Below are positions 31,691 to 32,746 of a stretch of DNA of 32,746 nt, piece after piece (within the stretch, counting starts at the first letter, position 1; each line of letters begins with the position of its first letter). The translations under genes were made by a program, and so were the position numbers. Under the pieces are notes generated by a model. The model saw only the letters and a list, made by a program, of their open reading frames with translations, searched no databases and was not told the origin of the DNA. Source of the DNA: JBATTK01 sp049670505 (GTDB lineage: Bacteria; Bacteroidota; Bacteroidia; Flavobacteriales; Flavobacteriaceae); the NCBI GenBank assembly GCA_049670505.1, contig JBATTK010000092.1, positions 1 through 32,746 of the forward strand. Reading direction: 5' to 3'.

Positions 31691-32746
31691 CTAACTTTTG
31701 AGTATTTCAAATAATTTTACGTTCAAAAATAAATTCTCCACTCCTATCTTTTGCGATTTTAGGATGCCTATTTTCTCCAACTCCTGTAAATATTCTGCCG
31801 CGGTTTGGCGTTTGGCGATTTCTTTATCCACCAAAAACTTGACCTTGCAATAGGGCTGCTCAAAGAGTAATTCTATCAATTCCTTTGAATACACACGAGA
31901 GGGTAATTTTTCCTTGGCCAATTTGATTGTTTCCTGCATGAGCGAATTGATGGCATTTATTTTTTCTAAAGTGTAGATTGCGGTTTCTTCGACTCCTTTT
32001 AGCATATATAAAATCCATCCTTCCCAATCTTGCTTTTCGGTAACTGCCCGTAGTTTTTTATAATATTGATTTTTGTTCGCGATGATATATCTGCTCAAAT
32101 AAAGGATGGGTGTATCCAACAAACCTTTATCGACCAAATAGAGTATATTCAAAATACGTCCGGTTCTTCCGTTACCATCAGGAAATGGATGTATGGCCTC
32201 GAACTGATAATGCATTACCGCCAATCGCACCAGATCATCCAGACCATTTTCCGAATGAATAAAATCCTCTAAATTCTTTAACAAGTCTCTGATACATGTT
32301 TCGCCCTCAGGTGGGGTATAAATAGTTTTGTCGTTGCTTGTTATTCGAGTACCCGTAGTTTTTCGTATACCGGCATCGTTTTCTTTGATGGTCTGTACAA
32401 TGGAAACGAAGGTATTTGTTGAAAGTGGTCTTCTATCCAAATTGTTGTAACCCTCCCATAACGCTTGTCGATACCTTAAAACTTCTTTGGTCTGGGCGTC
32501 GGTCGTATTGGTTTTTGCCGTAAACGCCTGATACAAATTGTCTTGGGTGGTAACTATGTTTTCAATCTCAGAACTGTCCTTTGCTTCCTGTAAGGTAATT
32601 GCGTTAACCAATATGGATTGGTTGGGAATTTCATCTGCCCTACCCTTTAACTCGGCCAAAACTCTTGTAGCGGCAATAGCCTGCTTTAAAACCTTTTTGG
32701 TTTCGAGCTCAATTGTTGGTGGTACTAGGGGTAAATCGTTATAGGG
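31691..32746 (-). CDS. fic: Fic-family AMP-transferase, 5'-partial
   Basis: At least 351 residues. The frame is open to the right edge (PYNDLPLVPPTIELETKK precedes the TTG at 32659), so the true start lies just outside. The catalytic motif HPFPDGNGRTGR is complete. An N-terminal segment SSEIEN fits the inhibitory helix motif (S/T)xxxE(G/N), so it is a class II, self-inhibited Fic protein. The C-terminus is winged-helix-like (AAEYLQELEKIGILKSQKIG). Such proteins attach AMP to target proteins and are common host or accessory genes. Its place beyond the candidate att site suggests chromosome, not element. Confidence 0.9.
   Translation of the reverse strand, partial: PYNDLPLVPPTIELETKKVLKQAIAATRVLAELKGRADEIPNQSILVNAITLQEAKDSSEIENIVTTQDNLYQAFTAKTNTTDAQTKEVLRYRQALWEGYNNLDRRPLSTNTFVSIVQTIKENDAGIRKTTGTRITSNDKTIYTPPEGETCIRDLLKNLEDFIHSENGLDDLVRLAVMHYQFEAIHPFPDGNGRTGRILNILYLVDKGLLDTPILYLSRYIIANKNQYYKKLRAVTEKQDWEGWILYMLKGVEETAIYTLEKINAINSLMQETIKLAKEKLPSRVYSKELIELLFEQPYCKVKFLVDKEIAKRQTAAEYLQELEKIGILKSQKIGVENLFLNVKLFEILKS

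Noticed and set aside
1..32746. CCCTAT at the left end and ATAGGG at the right end as element terminal inverted repeats
   Set aside because: Both lie inside reading frames cut by the window edges (MBL nuclease and Fic), and a six-base match is expected by chance.

Overview
The window looks like part of a CTnDOT-type integrative and conjugative element (ICE) in a Bacteroidota genome, most likely a marine Flavobacteriaceae. The evidence is a TraE-TraN transfer cluster of the Bacteroides type, an RteC regulator, and a tyrosine integrase with the IntDOT-like TGLSY active-site variant. Two promoters match the Bacteroidota TAnnTTTG -7 element, and most start codons lack a strong Shine-Dalgarno sequence. 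No rRNA, intact tRNA or CRISPR array was seen.

Left region (1-10330, + strand): a stress and metal module. It begins with the C-terminal part of a beta-CASP metallo-beta-lactamase nuclease, then a small membrane protein, an archaeal-type AMP phosphorylase (thymidine phosphorylase family), a PRPP synthase-like enzyme, an exported protein, and a ~100-residue protein often annotated as 'phosphoribosylpyrophosphate synthetase'. A CPH-type copper P1B ATPase with nine DHSKM repeats follows, then an MFS exporter, a ClsB-like phospholipase D, a PNPOx-fold flavin-binding protein and a lipoprotein. Many junctions overlap (TAATG, ATGA), so much of it is probably one operon. My reading, which is inference, is RNA and nucleotide recycling combined with copper and envelope stress.

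Transfer region (10531-17338, - strand): traE-traF-traG(VirB4)-traI-traJ-traK-traM-traN in one tight operon, with a cell-wall amidase diverging from it (17526-18158, + strand). No relaxase, VirD4-type coupling protein, TraL or TraO-Q is in the window, so transfer functions here are incomplete.

Accessory region (18280-24038): AT-rich cargo. A three-gene operon (PD-(D/E)XK nuclease, small middle protein, Rad50/SMC-like ATPase with a zinc hook) matches the layout of Lamassu/DdmABC/ABC-3C defence systems. Two small unknown genes with an almost identical promoter core lie upstream. Divergent from them is a 468-residue protein that appears to fuse an FTCD cyclodeaminase-like helical domain to an ImmA/IrrE zinc protease; this is the most unusual gene in the window.

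Backbone and control region (24046-31350, mostly - strand): an endonuclease/exonuclease/phosphatase-family protein with altered catalytic motifs, a DnaC-like ATPase, a putative replication or regulatory protein, a Xis-like HTH protein, RteC, a membrane LuxR-type regulator paired with a one-domain asparaginase-like protein, and the integrase. The control DNA between these genes carries CCGTA/TACGG half-sites, tandem repeats and a 12-bp stem-loop. Beyond the integrase (31120-31690) is a repeat-rich non-coding stretch with a 13-bp match to a tRNA 3' end, a candidate attachment site. A Fic protein runs off the right edge and may be host chromosome.
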